Source: Streptomyces sp. NRRL S-646 (lineage in GTDB: Bacteria > Actinomycetota > Actinomycetes > Streptomycetales > Streptomycetaceae). Taken from it: 54,903 nt of DNA. Under the pieces are notes generated by a model. That model was not told the origin of the DNA, ran no database searches, and worked only from the letters and a program-made list of their open reading frames with translations. Below are positions 43,231 to 52,863 of the stretch, in pieces. The first letter of the stretch is position 1. Every line of letters begins with the position of its first letter. Location: assembly GCF_000720765.1 (NCBI RefSeq), contig NZ_JODC01000038.1, positions 1-54,903 on the forward strand, in the 5' to 3' direction. The position numbers were made by a program, and so were the translations under genes.

Positions 43231-46200
43231 CGACTTCCCGGTGCTGCTCGGGCCCGTCCGACTGGAGACGCGGTTCACCGCGACCGAACTCCTCGTGCGG
43301 GTGTTCCCCGACGAGTGGGCGATCGACAAGTCCGAACCGCTGCCCAGTGAGGCCGAGTTCGGGGCGCTCAGCGCGTACTGGACGGCGCTGTGGCGGGCAG
43401 GCGGCGACGCCGTCGCCGAGCAGGCGGCCTGGCACGAGTTCACCAGGCGGGTCGCGAGCGGCCGGGCCACGTGGCTGGTGGCCACGTACCCACCCGCCAA
43501 CCGCCCCGACAAACCGGCGAACGTACCTGCCGACACGACGGTCCTGGTGATCGTCAGTCCTGCGGCGCTGCCCGCGAACGACCGGCAGCCGACGGTCACG
43601 TACTGGACGGCCGTATGGCGGGCGCACGGGGACCGCGTCAAGCTGCGGGCCGCCGAGGCCGCACTGCTCAGCGCTGTCGGGGCCGCCCGCGCCAAGGCCA
43701 TCCGGGCCCGCCCGCCGTCCGGCGTCGACGCGGCACCGGCCAACCCGCACGACGGGGTCGTCGTGGCCTTCATGGTGCTGCCCAGGCCGACGCTCGCCCC
43801 CGACTCGTGGACCACTCCGGCCACCGCCCGGCTGCTGCCCGACCGGTTCGTCGTGTTCGGCTACCGCGACGGGCAGCAGGTCATGACGGCGACCGGCGCG
43901 CCCATCACCGGGGATCTCAAGGTCAGCCCCGACCCGGGCGCCACCGACCAGTTGAAGATCGACGAGACGACCGGCGTCCTGCACGTCCCCACCGACCTGT
44001 TGTGGCTGACCGACTTCGACGAGGCGGTCCGCCGGGGCATGGGCCTCAGGATCCCGCTCGACGACCACTGGCGCGGCGGCCTGCACCGCCTCGTCGTCCT
44101 CGGGCTGCGCGAGCAGAAGACCCCCGACCAGTCGGGCGCCGACCTGACCGCGCTCATCACCCGGCAGCTCCAGAGCCCGGCGGGCTACAGCCTGCTGCCC
44201 CAGGGCACCGCCACCAACAACTCCGAACAGAAACCGGCCGGTCAGGGTGCCCGCCCGGAGGCCGAGGCCGGACTGCGGTCGGTCTCGGGACTGCGCACCG
44301 AGGCGGCGCCGAGTGACTGGACCACCGTCACAGACGGCCGGCGTTTCGCCGAGCTGCTCGGTCTCGATCCGGCCGTGCTCACCGGCATGCCCAACGCCGA
44401 CGGCACCGACCAGCGCGACGCCCGGGCCGCCAACACCGCCCTGTGGCCCGCCACTTGGGGCACCTTCCTGCAGACGACGCTCCACCCGATCCTGTCGCCT
44501 TCGGCCGTGGCGCAGACCAGGGACTTCTTCCTGCGCCATGTGTCGGGCCGTGGACCGTTGCCCGCTGTCAAGATCGGCAGGCAGCCATACGGGATCCTGC
44601 CCACGACCGCGTTCAGCCGTCTGGCCTGGCCGGACACGGCCGCGCCCCGGCGGGTCCTCTACCACCTCCTCAGGGAGGCCCAGAACGACTGGACCGCCGC
44701 CACCGGCAAGGTCGCCCACCTCGACAACGGCAGCACCGATCCGCACCAGCGGCTCCTCGACATCCTGGCGCTGCACCCGACGTCGGCCGAGTACCACCAG
44801 CGGTACGCGCAGAGCGTCGAGGACCTCTACAACCGGGAGAACCTGGGCGCCGCGGGCCCCACCGTCCTGGACGCCCTGCGTGACCAACTGCACATGCCGC
44901 AGCCGATCCGCGCCCTGCTGGCCCGCCTCGGCTACACCGTGCAGGACCCCGACCACCCGGACCCCGACCTCATCCGGCGGCTATTCGTCGGCACCCAGTA
45001 CCCGCTGACGGGGCCGTTCGTCGACGACCGGCCGCTGTCGGAGACCGATCCCGTACGCGGCTACACGCCCGATCCCAACTCCCGCAACTATCTGCGGTGG
45101 TTGGCCGAGTTCGCGCGCACCGACCTGGAGAAGATCCGCCTGGAGGACGGCTTCGCCGACGGCCGTCCACCGGCCGCGCTGCTCTACCTGCTGCTGCGGC
45201 ACGCGGTGCTGCTGGGCTGGGAGGACACGGCACGGCGCCTCGCCGTCGCCGCGGGCCGCCCGGCCGCCTCGCTCGCGGACCCGCTGTTCGTCCACATCAG
45301 GACGCAGCGGCCGGGCCAGCCCGTGCCGCCGGTGAGCGAGAGCCGTTTCCGTCAGCTCTACGCGCCCGACCAGGCTGTCACCGGAAGCGCGGACCCCGGC
45401 CTGCTCGTCCACCAGTACATCCCGAGCGTCCTCGGCACCCACCCGGCGACCACGCTGCTCGACGAGCAGACCAAGGCGATCGGGCTCCTCGCCGACCTGC
45501 CGACCGCCCGCCTGGAGCGGGTGTTCGCCGAGCACCTCGACCTTGCGACGTACCGGCTCGACGCGTGGCTGCTCGGACTCGCCAACGAGCGTCTGGCCGA
45601 ACTGCGGTACGGGACCGGCGGATCGGCGCCACGTCGGGGCATCCACGTAGGCGCGTACGGCTGGCTGGAGAACGTCGCGCCGCAGACAGGGCAGCAGCTC
45701 ACGCAGGTCCCGCTGACGGGCAAGGCGGCCCAGGTGTTCGGGACCACGTCCATGGCGCACGACCCGAAGAACGGCGGGTACATCCACGCACCGTCGCCCG
45801 CGCATGCGCGTACGGCCGCGGTGCTGCGGGCCGGGTACCTCGCCAACGGATCTCCGAACAACGCCAACTCCTTTGCCGTGAACCTGAGTTCGGAGCGCGT
45901 GCGGGTGGCGCTTTCCGTCCTCGACGGGCTGCGGCAGGGCCAGTCACTCAGCGCGCTGCTCGGCTACCGGTTCGAGCGCGGCCTGCACGAAGGGGCGGGC
46001 CATCCGGCCGGCGTCGAACTCGACAAGTTCCTGCCCGCGCTGCGCGGCGCCTTCCCGCTGCGCGCGGGCAAGCTGTCCGACGTCACGCCAGGACCGGGGG
46101 TGCCGCTCGACGTGGTCGAGGCCCGCAACGTGGTCGACGGTCTGGAGCTGGTGCGGCGCGCGACCCGGCCGCCGGCCGTGCCCACCTATCCCTTCGGCGC

Positions 46201-48448
46201 ACCGAACATGCCGACGGCCACCGACGACGAGAAACGTGCGATGAACCTGGAGGTGCAGCGCCTCCTCGACCTGCACGACGCGCTCGCCGACCTCGCCGTG
46301 GCCGAGGGCACCCACCAGGCCCTGCTCGGCAACACCGAGCGCGCGGCGGCGACCCTCGACGCGTATGCCAAGGAGGGCTTCCCGCCGGATCCCACGGTGG
46401 TGCAGACCCCGCGCAGTGGCGTCACCCTCACCCACCGCTTCGCTCTTCAGCTGACCTCGGGGCTTCGCCCGGGCGCGTCCCCGCGCGCGATGGCGGAGCC
46501 CGCGGTCGACGCCTGGCTTCCGGCTCTGCTGCCGAACCGCCTGGAGGTGGCCGTCCTGGTCACCTGGACCGACCCCGTGGACGGCGACGCGCAGAGCCGG
46601 GTCGTCACGCAGTCCGACCTCGGCCTGCAACCGATCGATCTGCTGTGGGCGCTGCGTCCTGCGGGCGAGAGCGCGATGACGGACCTGGACGACCGGATCA
46701 TCGGCTTCGTCGTCGACCGGGACCGGCCACGCCCCGACGCACAGCTCACCATCCGCTACACCCGCCAAATCCCGGGAAAGATCACCCTGTTCGAGCTGTC
46801 GCCGTTGGTGGACGCGCTGCGGTCACTGGTGACCACGGCCCGCCCGCTGCGGCCCAGCGATCTCGTGGCCACGGCCGGGACCACAACGGTCGACCGGTCC
46901 GCCGACGAGGCCGTGTCCCTGCCCCGGCAGCGGCCGGCCGCCGTCCGCGAGGCCCTCGACGGTCTGCGGACCGACGTGATTGCGTACATCGCCGATCTCG
47001 CGCCGCTGTACCCGGCCGACCCGGCGCCCCCGCACCGCGACGACCTGATCCAGAACATCGACTCCTTCCTCACCCGGTACGCCGAACTCGTCGCCACCGC
47101 AGGCCAGTTCGGCATGATGCGCAGCGGCTGGGGCGAGCTGACCGGCTGGCGCCGCAAGGTGTTCGCGGACGTGCTGGCCGCGGTCGCCGTGGCCGCGGCG
47201 CGGATGGGCCAGTCCCTCGCCCAGGCGGACGCGCTCCTCACGCGCTACGACGCACTGCCGCAGGCCGCCGCGGACGCGGACCGCTTCGCCCTGCTGGAGC
47301 AGGCCGAGCGGCTGCTCGCGACGCAGCCGACCAGCCCCCGGCCCGCGCGCCCCGCGCAACTACGCGCCACGGTCGCCAATCGGCGGGCGGCGTTCAACAA
47401 CCGGCTGCGGGACCTCAAGGACGTGGCGACCACCCGTACGACGACGCTGAGCGGGCTGCTCGCCGAGGTGGCCGATCTGCTGCCGCTGACCGCGTTCGAC
47501 CCGACCGGCCTCGACCTGACCCCGTTCGTGGACCGGGTCGTTGCCTTCGGCCACGATCTCCTCACCCGGGCCCAGGCGTTGAAGAAGGACACCGACGACC
47601 GGATCAAGGGCGCGGACGCGTCGCTGCTCGCGTACGACGCCGCGGTGACGGGACCCGACCAGGTCCTGGCCGCGACCGACGCCCTCAAGTCGCTGCTCGG
47701 ACAGGACGTCCTGGTCGTACCGGAGTTCACCCCGTCCGACCCGCTGGCGGCGGAGTGGAAGAAGGCCCGCAACGACAGCGCCCGGCTCGTCAAGCACCTC
47801 GGCGACGACTTCGACCGGGACTTCCCGGTCGACGACTGGGTGCACGGCATGGCACGCGTACGGGAGAAGCTCCGCCTGTGGGAGAAGTCCGTCGCGCTCG
47901 GGGACGCACTGCGCGGGCCCGGCGGACTGCTCGGCAACATCGCCGGATGGCAGGAACCGGCCCTGACACCGGTCCAGTTGCCCTACCGGGAGGACGACCA
48001 CTGGCTGGCCATGGAGTTCAAGGCGGGCACCCGGATCGTCGAGGACAGGCTGCTGTTCACCGCGCACTACGCCACCGAACCGCTCCTCGGCACGGCGCAG
48101 CGTTGCGGCCTGCTCCTGGACGAGTGGACCGAGGTGATCCCGGCCGAGCGCGAGACCACCGGGATCGCGGTGCACATCGACCGTCCGGACTCCGAGCCGC
48201 CCCAGGCGCTGCTCCTGGTCGTCCCGCCCGTGAAGAGCCAGACCTGGAAGTGGGACGACCTGCTGGCCGCCGTCAACGAGACCCTCGACCTGGCCAAGAT
48301 CCGGGCCGTCGAACCGCACCACCTCGACGACACCGCGTACGCCCAACTGCTGCCCGCCACCGTCCTGTCGGCGACCCGGCAGCCGATCACCATCAGCACT
48401 GATCTCGCCGTCTCCAACCTCCGGTGGAAGGCCCAGGCCCATGGCTGA
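43217..48448 (+). CDS. Giant uncharacterised protein (1743 residues) of the operon
   Basis: ATG 43217 lies inside the end of the previous gene (14-nt overlap). Regions: N-terminal alpha/beta part (about 1-330); a block with GRQPYGILPTTAFSRLAW (about 455); YIHAPSPAHARTAAVLRAGY and SERVRVALSVLDGLRQGQSL, LLGYRFERGLHEG (about 855-925), which look like the best-conserved core; a region with LVTWTDPVDGDAQS and FVVDRDRPRPDAQ; and a long helical, coiled-coil-like section (about 1230-1560). No nuclease, kinase or transporter motif and no signal peptide are visible. Size and multi-domain form suggest a scaffold. Coupled to both neighbours. Confidence 0.75.
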   Translation: MPLSDDFPVLLGPVRLETRFTATELLVRVFPDEWAIDKSEPLPSEAEFGALSAYWTALWRAGGDAVAEQAAWHEFTRRVASGRATWLVATYPPANRPDKPANVPADTTVLVIVSPAALPANDRQPTVTYWTAVWRAHGDRVKLRAAEAALLSAVGAARAKAIRARPPSGVDAAPANPHDGVVVAFMVLPRPTLAPDSWTTPATARLLPDRFVVFGYRDGQQVMTATGAPITGDLKVSPDPGATDQLKIDETTGVLHVPTDLLWLTDFDEAVRRGMGLRIPLDDHWRGGLHRLVVLGLREQKTPDQSGADLTALITRQLQSPAGYSLLPQGTATNNSEQKPAGQGARPEAEAGLRSVSGLRTEAAPSDWTTVTDGRRFAELLGLDPAVLTGMPNADGTDQRDARAANTALWPATWGTFLQTTLHPILSPSAVAQTRDFFLRHVSGRGPLPAVKIGRQPYGILPTTAFSRLAWPDTAAPRRVLYHLLREAQNDWTAATGKVAHLDNGSTDPHQRLLDILALHPTSAEYHQRYAQSVEDLYNRENLGAAGPTVLDALRDQLHMPQPIRALLARLGYTVQDPDHPDPDLIRRLFVGTQYPLTGPFVDDRPLSETDPVRGYTPDPNSRNYLRWLAEFARTDLEKIRLEDGFADGRPPAALLYLLLRHAVLLGWEDTARRLAVAAGRPAASLADPLFVHIRTQRPGQPVPPVSESRFRQLYAPDQAVTGSADPGLLVHQYIPSVLGTHPATTLLDEQTKAIGLLADLPTARLERVFAEHLDLATYRLDAWLLGLANERLAELRYGTGGSAPRRGIHVGAYGWLENVAPQTGQQLTQVPLTGKAAQVFGTTSMAHDPKNGGYIHAPSPAHARTAAVLRAGYLANGSPNNANSFAVNLSSERVRVALSVLDGLRQGQSLSALLGYRFERGLHEGAGHPAGVELDKFLPALRGAFPLRAGKLSDVTPGPGVPLDVVEARNVVDGLELVRRATRPPAVPTYPFGAPNMPTATDDEKRAMNLEVQRLLDLHDALADLAVAEGTHQALLGNTERAAATLDAYAKEGFPPDPTVVQTPRSGVTLTHRFALQLTSGLRPGASPRAMAEPAVDAWLPALLPNRLEVAVLVTWTDPVDGDAQSRVVTQSDLGLQPIDLLWALRPAGESAMTDLDDRIIGFVVDRDRPRPDAQLTIRYTRQIPGKITLFELSPLVDALRSLVTTARPLRPSDLVATAGTTTVDRSADEAVSLPRQRPAAVREALDGLRTDVIAYIADLAPLYPADPAPPHRDDLIQNIDSFLTRYAELVATAGQFGMMRSGWGELTGWRRKVFADVLAAVAVAAARMGQSLAQADALLTRYDALPQAAADADRFALLEQAERLLATQPTSPRPARPAQLRATVANRRAAFNNRLRDLKDVATTRTTTLSGLLAEVADLLPLTAFDPTGLDLTPFVDRVVAFGHDLLTRAQALKKDTDDRIKGADASLLAYDAAVTGPDQVLAATDALKSLLGQDVLVVPEFTPSDPLAAEWKKARNDSARLVKHLGDDFDRDFPVDDWVHGMARVREKLRLWEKSVALGDALRGPGGLLGNIAGWQEPALTPVQLPYREDDHWLAMEFKAGTRIVEDRLLFTAHYATEPLLGTAQRCGLLLDEWTEVIPAERETTGIAVHIDRPDSEPPQALLLVVPPVKSQTWKWDDLLAAVNETLDLAKIRAVEPHHLDDTAYAQLLPATVLSATRQPITISTDLAVSNLRWKAQAHG

Positions 48449-50309
48449 GCCCCGTATCGACAACCTCCGGGCGGCGCTCGACGGCCGCACAGCGCCGACC
48501 GTCGGCCTGTGGAACCGGCTCGAGGGCAGGCCCCGCACCACCGACTTCGACCGGGCGCTGCGCGCGGAGGTCCGCGACCCGCTGTGGATGCTCACGCGGC
48601 AGTGGCAGCTCGGCGAGTTCCGCGGCGCGGACGCCGGGTCACCGGTCACCGCAACGTACTCGGTGAACACCACAACGCCGACCCGGTTCCGGCCCGCGGG
48701 CGGCGCCGTCGAACCCCTGCCGTCCGACCGGCCGTTGGAGACGGTCGCCGAGCGGCGGGCCCTGCCGTTCGCGTTCGGCGCCGACCGGATCTCCTTCGAC
48801 CTGCGCCTGGCCATCGGCCGCCGCTGGATGAAGCTGCTCGCCCAGAACCTGCTCCTCAACGTCGTCAGCCTGAACGTGCGCGGCAAGTACATCGCGCGCT
48901 ACCCCATCGCCCTGCCCGACCCGACCGTCGACGCCGACACCCCGCGGGTGGCACACCCCGAGGTCTGGTCGACGATGCAGGCGCTGGCGGGGCGACGGAT
49001 GGACGGGTACGAGTTCTATCTGTTCCTCAAGGGCGGCGGGGCGGCCTACGACGGCATCAGCGGCCTGCTCGGGCTGCACCGCAACGAGCTGGTGCGGCTC
49101 AGCAAACGCCTGGTCGCCTGGTTCGACGCACTGATCGACCAGCCCACCGTGGACCCCAACTCCCATACGACCAATGCCACGTGGGACCCACGCCGCCTCG
49201 AGCACCGCTTTTCCGTCTCGGCCCGCCCGCCCGAGGGCGGGACCGCCACGGAGAAGGTCCTGACCGCGCAGGAGTACCCCGGCGGGACCCTCGACTGGCA
49301 CGCCTTCTCGATCGACCCCAAGGGCCCGCTCGGCGGCACCGGTCCCGCCGCGGCCGCCCTGCACCGCACCGTCTTCCCCGCGCCCGTCCGCTTCTCCGGC
49401 ATGCCGCTGCCCCGCTGGTGGGCCCTGGAGGACGAGCGCACCAACTTCGCCGCGGTACGCCCGGACAGCACCGACCTCGCGCGGCTGATCTTCCTGGAGT
49501 TCGCTCTCGTCTACAGCAACGACTGGTACCAGCTCCCCTGCGACCTGCCCGCCGGGACACTGGCCTCCATCCAGGGGCTCGCGGTGACCGACGTCTTCGG
49601 GCAGCAGCGGTGGATCACACCCGCCGGTTCGGGCAGCGACGCGAACTGGCAGCGCTGGACGATGTTCACCCTCGACACCATCGGCGACGACGACATCGCG
49701 GCGGACACCAGTCTGCTGCTGCCGCCGAGCGTGCCGAAGGTCGCCGAAGGCCCGGTCCTGGAGGAGGTGTCACTCATCCGGGACGAGAGCGCAAACATGG
49801 TGTGGGGCGTGGAGCAGACCGTGCGCCTCGCCACCGGCGAGTCACGGCGCGGCAGCGAGGTCGCCGCCGAGATCCTCGCCCACCGCCTCGTCCTGCATCC
49901 CCCGCCCACGCCTCCGGCTCCGGTCGCGCCGGTCAGGTACGAGGCGATGAACTCGGTGCCCGAGAACTGGATCCCCTTCGTCCCCGTGCACACGCCGGGC
50001 CAGAACCGCGACATCCAGCTCCAGCGCGCCGCCATGCCGGGCGTCGTCGACGGCCTGCCGGTCCGTCCCCGTACGTCCCTGCTGCGCGAGGGGTTCGACG
50101 CGCGACTCCAGTACTTCGTCAACGAGGAGGAGGTGCCGCAGTCCGGCACCAGGCTCACCGTGTCCTACAACCGGACCCGCTGGCGCGATGGCCGGGTCTC
50201 CGTCTGGCTCAGCGCCCAGCGCGGCGTCGGCCGCGGCGAGGGCCACAGCGGCCTCGCCTTCGACTTCCTCGCGGACACAACACCGCCGAAGTCGGGGGAC
50301 ACGCCATGA
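48441..50309 (+). CDS. Uncharacterised protein (622 residues), last gene of the operon
   Basis: ATG 48441 overlaps the previous stop by 8 nt. The N-terminus has RDPLWMLTRQWQLGEFRGAD, a striking aromatic block; the centre has LARLIFLEFALVYSNDWYQL; the C-terminal part has LEEVSLIRDESANMVWGVEQ and then strand-rich sequence. These blocks look strongly conserved in style and recur, as far as I recall, in hypothetical proteins next to relatives of the 1077- and 1743-residue proteins. No known fold or catalytic motif is seen, and no signal peptide. Its TGA is followed at once by an unrelated start-less gene fragment. Confidence 0.75.
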   Translation: MAEPRIDNLRAALDGRTAPTVGLWNRLEGRPRTTDFDRALRAEVRDPLWMLTRQWQLGEFRGADAGSPVTATYSVNTTTPTRFRPAGGAVEPLPSDRPLETVAERRALPFAFGADRISFDLRLAIGRRWMKLLAQNLLLNVVSLNVRGKYIARYPIALPDPTVDADTPRVAHPEVWSTMQALAGRRMDGYEFYLFLKGGGAAYDGISGLLGLHRNELVRLSKRLVAWFDALIDQPTVDPNSHTTNATWDPRRLEHRFSVSARPPEGGTATEKVLTAQEYPGGTLDWHAFSIDPKGPLGGTGPAAAALHRTVFPAPVRFSGMPLPRWWALEDERTNFAAVRPDSTDLARLIFLEFALVYSNDWYQLPCDLPAGTLASIQGLAVTDVFGQQRWITPAGSGSDANWQRWTMFTLDTIGDDDIAADTSLLLPPSVPKVAEGPVLEEVSLIRDESANMVWGVEQTVRLATGESRRGSEVAAEILAHRLVLHPPPTPPAPVAPVRYEAMNSVPENWIPFVPVHTPGQNRDIQLQRAAMPGVVDGLPVRPRTSLLREGFDARLQYFVNEEEVPQSGTRLTVSYNRTRWRDGRVSVWLSAQRGVGRGEGHSGLAFDFLADTTPPKSGDTP

Positions 50310-50876
50310 TCGCAGGGATCAGCGCTCCGGCTCGACGGCCGGCGTGCGCCCCGCCGAACGCAACACCACGGCGTCACCGAAGAGCGCGGCAACAGCCAGG
50401 CCCGCGCCTTCGCTCTGGCCTTCACCGACCCGGTCGTCGCCGACGACGAACTCGCCCTCGCTGAGCAGCTTCTGGCCGACGTGGGACTGCGCGCCACGAC
50501 CCTGATCACCCATATCGCGGCGCTCGCACGCGACGCCGGCCGCACCGACGCCGACGTCGACGACCGCGCCCAGATGCTGCGCGCCGACATCCGTACAGCG
50601 GGCGTGACGTACACCGAGCTCGCCCTGGACCTCGCCCTCGCCTTCCACCACGCCGTCCGCGACGACCGGGACCAGGTGGCCGCGACGACCGCCCGGCTGC
50701 GCGAGAACACCCGCGGCGGCGACTTCGCCCATTACAGCGACATCGCCGCTTTCATGGCCGACCTGCCCCTCGAGGAGGCCTCACCGGCATGCTGGATCGA
50801 CGGAGCCCATCACACGCGGCGGCAATGGCGAGGCCTGGTCACCGCCCGCCGCGAGGATCTGCATAGTTCGCTGTGA
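50310..50876 (+). pseudogene. 5'-truncated gene fragment abutting the operon
   Basis: Directly after the operon stop the same frame is open for 188 codons and becomes clearly protein-like from about 50350 (HHGVTEERGNSQARAFALAF, DVGLRATTLITHIAALARDA, FMADLPLEEASPACWIDGAH). There is no usable start before GTG 50481, which lies inside the coherent sequence. This is the 3' part of a resident gene that lost its 5' end where the operon begins or ends. Family unknown; mostly helical. Confidence 0.6.
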
Positions 50877-50886
50877 CCACGGCGTC

Positions 50887-50912
50887 GGCCCGGGCGTCTG
50901 TCCGCCCGGGCC
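50887..50912. terminator. Perfect 10-bp hairpin between convergent genes
   Basis: GGCCCGGGCG (50887-50896) and CGCCCGGGCC (50903-50912) form a perfect 10-bp stem with a 6-nt loop in the 40-bp gap between two converging stop codons; a two-way terminator. Confidence 0.7.
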
Positions 50913-50916
50913 CGGT

Positions 50917-51114
50917 TCAGCCGATCACGGACCGGGCGAAGGCGACAGTGCCGGCGAAGGCGCCCCCAGCAGCCAGTACTGCGACAGCCCACGCGTTCCC
51001 TGCCAGCACGGTCAGCACCCCGGCGGCCACGGAGATCTGCGCGCCCAGCATCAAGATGACCGCGGCACGCACCGTCATCAGCGGCTCCTGCGATCGGTCG
51101 GACGGCGCACTCAC
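50917..51114 (-). CDS. Small membrane protein coupled to the 503-residue protein
   Basis: 65 residues from GTG 51114, which overlaps the upstream stop (GTGA) and has GGAG 5-6 nt before it; a longer start at 51150 would lie inside the neighbour. Two hydrophobic segments (AAVILMLGAQISVAAGVLTV and AVAVLAAGGAFAGTVAFA) make it an integral membrane protein. It is probably a membrane partner of the preceding protein. No family recognised. Confidence 0.65.
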   Translation of the reverse strand: MSAPSDRSQEPLMTVRAAVILMLGAQISVAAGVLTVLAGNAWAVAVLAAGGAFAGTVAFARSVIG

Positions 51115-52622
51115 GGAAGCTCCTGGAAGTTGTTCTCGCGCCTGCGCCACTCCTTGCCGAGGCGGTGCAGTTTGCGTCGGGCCCGCTCTCCTTGCGCCTC
51201 ATCCTGCTGTACCAGGTCCGACGCTTTGGGCCACGTCATGGGGTGGTTCTCCGACCAGGCACGGACCAGGGCCTGTTCCTGCTCGTTGAGCCGGCCTGCC
51301 ACGTAGCGCACCGGAGCGGTCTCGAACTGCTGGGCCCAGGGAACGAGGCGGGGGATCACCAGATCCTCCGGCCCGGGAACGGTGTCCGGCTGCTCCCAAC
51401 CCTCCGGGATGTAACCGATCGAGGCACCGCGGATCTGGTGATCGCGTTCAAAGTCGCAGCCCTGGCGGGCGTACCGGACCAAAACTCTGCGCACCGACTG
51501 ATCGTCGGTGAGGTCGGCCTCCTGCTCCCATGCGCGCTCGAACATCGCCACAGCCAGGGCCTGACAATGATCCTCCAGCACCGGCCACAGACGCAGGCAG
51601 CGGCGCAGGAAGTCCTTCATCGGCTCCGTGTCGCCCTTCATATACGCGTCGAAGGCGTAGCGGGCCTCGGCAAGGACGGACGGCCTCAGCCGCTTCGCCC
51701 AGTCGGCGACAGACCGGACTCCGGCGAAGAGGTTGGCCATATGGCCGCCGATGACGTCCGCCACCGGCGGCAGGGTGCGTAGGACCTCCTGCATCATCCG
51801 CGGCACTCCCACCTGGACGGCGAAGCATGGTGCGAGTGTTTCTGCCATCTTCGCCAGACTGGGTACCGGGGGAATCAGAGCCGGTAGACCTTCGAGCACC
51901 GGGGCCAGGCCGAGGTGTGACTGACGAACGAGTTCACCGAGACCGACCAGCGGCTGGAAGGCGTCAGCCATCGATGTCAGGCGAGCGGCTGATCCCACCA
52001 CGCTCGCCAGGTTGCTGACCTGCGGTTCGACCACGGACAAGACCGCCCTGGCCTGGCTGAGTCCGTCCAGCAGTCCCCGCGTGTTCACGACGGAGGGCAC
52101 TACCGAGTTCACGGTCTCGGACAGCGAGAGGACCTGGGGCTGCATGCCGGCCAGCGCCGACACGGCGGCATTGCGGGCCCTCGATCCGTCCAGCAGCGAC
52201 TGGCCAACCATCTCTCCGATGTTGGGTAGCCGGGGAACTGCCAGCTCGATGCCGGCGAGGACCGGAGCGAGGCCGAAGTTCGCCCGCTCCGTGAACTCGC
52301 TGAGCATCTTGTTGAGACCGATCAGCGGTTGGAGGGAGTCACTGATGCCTGACATGAAGGAAGCCGTGTCCACGACACCAGCCAGGCTGCCCGAGTGCAG
52401 GACGGCGTCGTCAATCAGTGGGAAGACAGCGTGGTCCAGGTCGGGCCCGTCCATCGGCGCTGCGAGTCCGGCGTCGCCCGGATCGTCGAGCGCCACGTTT
52501 TCGGGCGAGCCGCATCCTTCCGCTGAGGCAACGAGCAGCGCTCCTGTTGCCTCGGACGGTGCTGCAGCAGGCCGCTGCTCGGCATCCTCGGGTGCCGAGT
52601 CCGACGTTGAATCCGCAGGCAT
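51111..52622 (-). CDS. Uncharacterised protein with internal repeats and C-terminal HTH-like region
   Basis: 503 residues from ATG 52622 (GGAGG 6 nt upstream). After an acidic, Ala-rich N-terminus, two long repeats of about 65-70 residues align: SLQPLIGLNKMLSEFTERAN followed by FGLAPVLAGIELAVPRLPNI, and AFQPLVGLGELVRQSH followed by LGLAPVLEGLPALIPPVPSL, separated by helical heptads. The C-terminal third (DAYMKGDTEPMKDFLRRC, VRYVAGRLNEQEQALVRAWS, ARRKLHRLGKEWRRR) is basic and may hold an HTH. No family recognised. Coupled to a small membrane protein; a dyad operator lies just upstream. Confidence 0.7.
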   Translation of the reverse strand: MPADSTSDSAPEDAEQRPAAAPSEATGALLVASAEGCGSPENVALDDPGDAGLAAPMDGPDLDHAVFPLIDDAVLHSGSLAGVVDTASFMSGISDSLQPLIGLNKMLSEFTERANFGLAPVLAGIELAVPRLPNIGEMVGQSLLDGSRARNAAVSALAGMQPQVLSLSETVNSVVPSVVNTRGLLDGLSQARAVLSVVEPQVSNLASVVGSAARLTSMADAFQPLVGLGELVRQSHLGLAPVLEGLPALIPPVPSLAKMAETLAPCFAVQVGVPRMMQEVLRTLPPVADVIGGHMANLFAGVRSVADWAKRLRPSVLAEARYAFDAYMKGDTEPMKDFLRRCLRLWPVLEDHCQALAVAMFERAWEQEADLTDDQSVRRVLVRYARQGCDFERDHQIRGASIGYIPEGWEQPDTVPGPEDLVIPRLVPWAQQFETAPVRYVAGRLNEQEQALVRAWSENHPMTWPKASDLVQQDEAQGERARRKLHRLGKEWRRRENNFQELP

Positions 52623-52644
52623 CTCGGGCCTCCTTTGTCGCTTG

Positions 52645-52664
52645 GGTAGGTCTGTTCACCTACC
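52645..52664 (-). promoter_or_regulatory. Inverted-repeat operator candidate
   Basis: GGTAGGT and ACCTACC (7 bp each, perfect) flank a 6-bp spacer, 22 bp upstream of the 503-residue protein start. Position and symmetry suit a dimeric repressor, possibly autoregulation. It lies in a 241-bp gap between divergent genes. Confidence 0.45.
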
Positions 52665-52863
52665 TGCAGCGGGAGAGAGCTGATCCGGCACTCATCTTCC
52701 CTGCACCTGCTGTGATTCACACCACATGGCACTGTCTGGCGGCTCCCCTCTCATCAGCCCAGCACCCGCCGCTTGAAGGGGCTGGCCGATCATCACCCTG
52801 ACACCGCATCACTCCACGTGGCAGGGTCGGCAGTGATCGATTCGGCAGACAGAGGGGGCTTCC

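Noticed and set aside
45097..48402. 1101-residue frame overlapping the 1743-residue gene
   Set aside because: Composition is R/G/A/P-dominated shadow sequence in another frame of a gene with coherent protein segments.
30964..50309. Contractile injection system or phage tail cluster
   Set aside because: No sheath, tube, baseplate-gp25, LysM or ATPase gene is present in the operon, so that label is not supported by what is visible.
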